This document shows, in pieces, positions 60,914 to 64,000 of a DNA stretch of 64,000 nt. The number at the start of each line of letters is the position of its first letter. Within the stretch, counting starts at the first letter, position 1. Under the pieces are notes generated by a model, which had not been told where the DNA came from, did no database searches, and was given only the letters and a program-made list of their open reading frames with translations. A program made the translations under genes and the position numbers. Origin of the DNA: Candidatus Krumholzibacteriota bacterium (GTDB taxonomy: Bacteria; Krumholzibacteriota; Krumholzibacteriia; JAJRXK01); contig JAJDAC010000002.1 of NCBI GenBank assembly GCA_029262065.1, forward strand, positions 295,044-359,043, read 5' to 3'.

Positions 60914-61741
60914 TTACTTACTCTTGCGACGACGAACGATAAACTTGTCCGACGGCTTCTTACGACGCGTGCGCTTGCCTTTGGCCGGCTGTCCCCAAGG
61001 CGAGCATGGGTGACGACCACCCGAAGACTTGCCTTCGCCACCGCCCATGGGGTGGTCGACGGGGTTCATGGCCACGCCGCGCACGTGCGGACGACGACCG
61101 AGCCAACGGCTCTTACCGGCTTTACCGATCACGATGTTCTCGTGCTCGGCGTTGCCAACTTCGCCAATGGTGGCCATGCACGTGGCGTGTACCAGGCGAA
61201 CTTCGCCACTGGGAATACGCAACGTTACGTAGTCGCCTTCTTTGGCCATGACCTGGGCGTACGATCCGGCGCTTCGCGCCATCTGACCGCCGCGCCCCGG
61301 CTTCAGTTCGATATTGTGCACCAGCGTACCCAGCGGAATGCGGCGCAACGGAAGGCAGTTGCCCACGTTGAACGGCGCCGCGGCTCCGGCCACGATCATC
61401 TGGCCCACTTCGATACCCTTCGGGGCCAGGATGTACCGCTTCTCGCCGTCGACGTAGTGCAACAGGGCAATACGCGCCGAACGATTCGGATCGTACTCGA
61501 TCGCCGCCACCTTGGCCGGCACCTCGAGCTTGTTCCGCTTGAAGTCGATCATGCGATAGCGGCGCTTGTGGCCACCTCCGCGATGACGCGAGGTAATCCG
61601 GCCGTGATTGTTACGACCGCCGGTCTTCCGGTGCGGTGCCAGCAACGACTTCTCGGGCTCGCTCTTCGTGATCTCGGCAAAATCCGAGACCGTGCGATAC
61701 CGCAGGGTCGGCGTAACCGGCTTGAATTTTTTCACTCCCAC
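60914..61741 (-). CDS. rplB: 50S ribosomal protein L2
   Basis: A 275-residue L2 protein near the peptidyl transferase centre. It starts at GTG 61741 ([15 protein letters not shown]) with GGGAGAGA upstream; a second GTG is six bases on. It has [28 protein letters not shown] and the invariant loop [19 protein letters not shown] that carries the essential His. The C-terminal [12 protein letters not shown] is typical. Confidence 0.97.
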   Translation of the reverse strand: MGVKKFKPVTPTLRYRTVSDFAEITKSEPEKSLLAPHRKTGGRNNHGRITSRHRGGGHKRRYRMIDFKRNKLEVPAKVAAIEYDPNRSARIALLHYVDGEKRYILAPKGIEVGQMIVAGAAAPFNVGNCLPLRRIPLGTLVHNIELKPGRGGQMARSAGSYAQVMAKEGDYVTLRIPSGEVRLVHATCMATIGEVGNAEHENIVIGKAGKSRWLGRRPHVRGVAMNPVDHPMGGGEGKSSGGRHPCSPWGQPAKGKRTRRKKPSDKFIVRRRKSK

Positions 61742-61762
61742 TGGTCATCTCTCCCTGCGTGG

Positions 61763-62056
61763 CTAGACCACGTCGAACATCTCGATCTTGTCTTCTGGCG
61801 CGAGCGTTAGAATTGCCTTCTTCCACGCTGGCCGACGGCCTTCGTGGCGCCCCATGCGCTTCGGTTTGCTGGGCATGCGCATGGTGCGTACGTCCAGCAC
61901 CTTCACACCCAGATACTTTTCGACGGCCTGCTTGATCTCGTGCTTGTTCGCATCCGTCGCAACCTGGAACACGTATTTGTTCTTGGTCTCGGTGCTGAGG
62001 TCGGTGGTCTTCTCGGTGACCACCGGACGAATGAGAACCTTCGTCAGATCCTTCAT
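61763..62056 (-). CDS. rplW: 50S ribosomal protein L23
   Basis: A 97-residue L23 protein at the exit site, the docking point for trigger factor and SRP. It has VLIRPVVTEKTTDL, NKYVFQVATDANKHEIKQAVEKYLGVKV and GRRPAWKKAILTLAPED. It overlaps the end of rplD by 4 bases. Confidence 0.96.
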   Translation of the reverse strand: MKDLTKVLIRPVVTEKTTDLSTETKNKYVFQVATDANKHEIKQAVEKYLGVKVLDVRTMRMPSKPKRMGRHEGRRPAWKKAILTLAPEDKIEMFDVV

Positions 62057-62682
62057 GATCCGAACACCTCCAGCGCCTGCTGTAGCGACGTGTCGGTGAA
62101 TACCAGATGCTCGCTCCGCATCACGCTGTAGGCGTTCAGCTGAGAAGCCGGAAGTACATCGACGCCGCGCAGATTGCGAATGGACTTGAACAGGACCTTG
62201 TCTTCGTTGGTGGTCACGAAGAGCACGGTCTTTCCGTCCAGACCCATGTTGGCCAGCATGTGAGCCACGTGCTTGGTCTTGGGTGCGTCCAGATTCGGAT
62301 TCTCCACGACGAACACGGCGTTCTCGCTGGCTCGATCGGTCAGAGCCGACCGCAACGCCAAACGACGTACCTTGCGATTGAGACGCGTGGGGAAATTCCG
62401 CGGCTTTGGTCCGAACACGGTACCGCCGCCCTTGCGCACCGGAGATTTGGCCGAACCCGCGCGCGCGCGGCCGGTCCCCTTCTGCCGGTACAACTTGGCG
62501 GTGGAAAAAGCCACCTCACCACGCTGCTTGGTCTTGGCATTACCCTGACGTTGATTGATCAGGTACACCTTCACCGTTTCGTAAAGAGCCTGGCTATGCA
62601 CCTTCTGCTCGAAGAGATCTTCGGGCAGATTGAGCTCGCTCTTTCCTTCTCCGTTTTCGTTGAACCGCTTGGCCTTCGCCAT
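62053..62682 (-). CDS. rplD: 50S ribosomal protein L4
   Basis: A 209-residue L4 protein, in E. coli the autogenous repressor of the S10 operon. The ATG at 62682 is preferred because GGAAGG lies nine bases before it, while the same sequence touches the upstream ATG at 62691. It has KGTGRARAGSAKSPVRKGGGTVFGP, the exit-tunnel loop, and FPTRLNRKVRRLALRSAL. Confidence 0.96.
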   Translation of the reverse strand: MAKAKRFNENGEGKSELNLPEDLFEQKVHSQALYETVKVYLINQRQGNAKTKQRGEVAFSTAKLYRQKGTGRARAGSAKSPVRKGGGTVFGPKPRNFPTRLNRKVRRLALRSALTDRASENAVFVVENPNLDAPKTKHVAHMLANMGLDGKTVLFVTTNEDKVLFKSIRNLRGVDVLPASQLNAYSVMRSEHLVFTDTSLQQALEVFGS

Positions 62683-62742
62683 CGCAGTCATCCTTCCGAA
62701 ATTGGCCGTTAAGGCACTCGAGTCCCGTTTGCAGAAAGCCGG

Positions 62743-63369
62743 CTAGCGCTTGGGCTCCTGCACGAGGATATAACCGTTCTTGTGACCGGGCACCGAGCCC
62801 TTCACGAACATGAGATTGTTCTCAGTATCAATGCGCACAACCTCGAGGTTCTGCGCCGTCTGGCGATCGGTACCATACCGTCCCGGCATCGGATGACCGC
62901 GAGCCACGCGACTGGGCGTGGCACACATACCGATGGTTCCCGCTTGACGGTGATGATGACTACCGTGAGTTGCCTTACCACCGCCGAAGCCGTGACGCTT
63001 CATCACGCCCGCAAAGCCCCGACCCTTGGTAAGTCCCGTTACGTTGACCAGCTTGGTCTCGGCGAACATTTCGACGGTGAGCTCCTGGCCCAATTCGAAA
63101 CCCTCGACCGAAGCCACGCGAAACTCACGCAGAAGACGCAGCGGGCCGCTACCGGCCTTGCCCAGGTGACCCATCAAGGCCTTGGGCGTGCGCTTCTCCT
63201 TGCGATCGTCGCCGAAGCCGATCTGCAGTGCGCTGTACCCATCGAGGTCGTCGCCCTTCACTTGCGTGATGGGGCACGGCCCGCACTCGAGTACAGTGAC
63301 GGGAATCGAACGGCCGTCCTCGTCGAACACCCGCGTCATCCCAAGTTTTTTGCCGATCAAGCCCTTCAT
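62743..63369 (-). CDS. rplC: 50S ribosomal protein L3
   Basis: A 208-residue L3 protein. It begins MKGLIGKKLGMTRVFDEDG, has FAGVMKRHGFGGGKATHGSHHHRQAGTIG, the glutamine-containing loop that approaches the peptidyl transferase centre, and MPGRYGTDR. It is preceded by AAGGAGAT and lies between rpsJ and rplD. Confidence 0.97.
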   Translation of the reverse strand: MKGLIGKKLGMTRVFDEDGRSIPVTVLECGPCPITQVKGDDLDGYSALQIGFGDDRKEKRTPKALMGHLGKAGSGPLRLLREFRVASVEGFELGQELTVEMFAETKLVNVTGLTKGRGFAGVMKRHGFGGGKATHGSHHHRQAGTIGMCATPSRVARGHPMPGRYGTDRQTAQNLEVVRIDTENNLMFVKGSVPGHKNGYILVQEPKR

Positions 63370-63394
63370 TACCTATCTCCTTGGCCTCGCGGCG

Positions 63395-63703
63395 TCAGAC
63401 CTTCAACTCGATGTCCACACCGGCCGGCAGATTCAGCTTCATGAGCGCATCTACCGTCTGATTGGTGGAGTTCACGATGTCGATGAGCCGCTTGTGCACG
63501 CGCATCTCGAACTGCTCACGCGACTTCTTGTTCACGTGAGGCGAACGCAGAACGGTATAGACCGAACGGCGCGTCGGCAGCGGCACGGGACCTTTGATCT
63601 CGGCGCCCGTCTTCTTGGCGGTTTCACAAATCACCTGCGCGGACCGGTCGAGCGTTGTGGGCTCGTAGGCCTTCAGGCGAATGCGAATCTTCTGACGCGA
63701 CAT
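63395..63703 (-). CDS. rpsJ: 30S ribosomal protein S10
   Basis: A 102-residue S10 (NusE) protein. It has [53 protein letters not shown] and VDIELKV. Besides its ribosomal role it takes part in antitermination with NusB. AGGAG lies before the ATG. It lies directly after tuf. Confidence 0.97.
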   Translation of the reverse strand: MSRQKIRIRLKAYEPTTLDRSAQVICETAKKTGAEIKGPVPLPTRRSVYTVLRSPHVNKKSREQFEMRVHKRLIDIVNSTNQTVDALMKLNLPAGVDIELKV

Positions 63704-63732
63704 GGCTTCTCCTGCCTTGACTACTACTTGAA

Positions 63733-64000
63733 CTACTTGTCGAGGATTTCGGCGACAACGCCGGCGCCCACGGTACGTCCACCCTCGCGGATAGCGAACC
63801 GGAGTCCCTCTTCCATGGCGATCGGCTGAATCAACTCGATGCTCATCTCCACGTTATCACCCGGCATGACCATCTCGCGGCCCTCCGGAAGATTCGCCGT
63901 GCCCGTTACATCCGTGGTACGGAAGTAGAACTGGGGACGGTAACCCGTGAAGAACGGCGTATGACGACCGCCCTCTTCCTTCGTGAGGATGTACACCTCA
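63733..64000 (-). CDS. tuf: Elongation factor Tu, C-terminal part (cut by window edge)
   Basis: The last 88 or so residues of EF-Tu, continuing beyond the window. Domain III is recognisable: [63 protein letters not shown] and the final DK end. It delivers aminoacyl-tRNA to the ribosome. Position upstream of rpsJ matches the str-S10 arrangement. The start and GTPase domain lie outside the window. Confidence 0.96.
   Translation of the reverse strand, partial: EVYILTKEEGGRHTPFFTGYRPQFYFRTTDVTGTANLPEGREMVMPGDNVEMSIELIQPIAMEEGLRFAIREGGRTVGAGVVAEILDK

Noticed and set aside
1..64000. CRISPR arrays, tRNA, rRNA, transposases, prophage
   Set aside because: No regularly spaced direct repeats, no cloverleaf-like tRNA sequence, no rRNA sequence and no integrase or transposase motif was recognised by eye.

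Overview
The window is a GC-rich bacterial chromosome segment with genes packed at high density on both strands. A secretin, lipoproteins, a type II secretion/type IV pilus-like machine and a Gld-like ABC system point to a Gram-negative. Three exported proteins end in FlgD-Ig-like modules (PNPFNP ... GxYxYR), which are common in Eisenbacteria, Krumholzibacteriota, Latescibacterota and other FCB-group lineages. This placement is an inference from domain content. No rRNA, tRNA, CRISPR array, transposase or phage gene was seen.

Region 1 (213-9374, +) is a surface-glycan cluster. It encodes a CgeB-like glycosyltransferase with a helical-repeat tail, a CTP-type nucleotidyltransferase, a large fusion of a second nucleotidyltransferase with a PEP-synthase-like kinase, a class I glutamine amidotransferase hydrolase, an unusual formyltransferase-like protein and a TagB/TagF-like transferase. 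Three of these families match Campylobacter jejuni Cj1416, Cj1418 and Cj1417, which make cytidine diphosphoramidate from glutamine for the O-methyl phosphoramidate capsule modification. I propose a phosphoramidate-type surface modification pathway with a new gene arrangement. This is the most interesting part of the window.

Region 2 (9471-13445) is housekeeping: a helical-repeat zincin, metG, the fluoride channel crcB and convergent add. Region 3 (13473-22380, +) is a compact T2SS/T4P-like operon in the order E-F-G-I-J-K-L-M-C-D, with GspL as a PilM-PilN-type fusion. An HD-GYP protein follows on the opposite strand.

Region 4 (23954-39485) holds an FG-GAP surface protein, malic enzyme (maeB), an M23 peptidase, a second and orphan PEP-utilising enzyme, an APC permease, a YtcJ-like amidohydrolase, a lysyl-endopeptidase-like secreted protease and a secreted sugar-dehydrogenase beta-propeller. 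Region 5 (39489-48232, -) is one probable operon: class I/II aminotransferase, fabH, three Gld-like ABC genes, a DUF4340 protein, a Ser/Thr kinase and a DUF4920 lipoprotein, mostly joined by 4-bp ATGA overlaps.

Region 6 (48233-48870) is the only long gene-free stretch. It contains clustered palindromes and a strong terminator. Region 7 (48871-64000, -) is the S10-spc-alpha ribosomal operon from tuf (cut by the window edge) to rplQ. It includes secY, adk, map, infA, rpmJ and rpoA, but rpsD is missing from its usual place between rpsK and rpoA.
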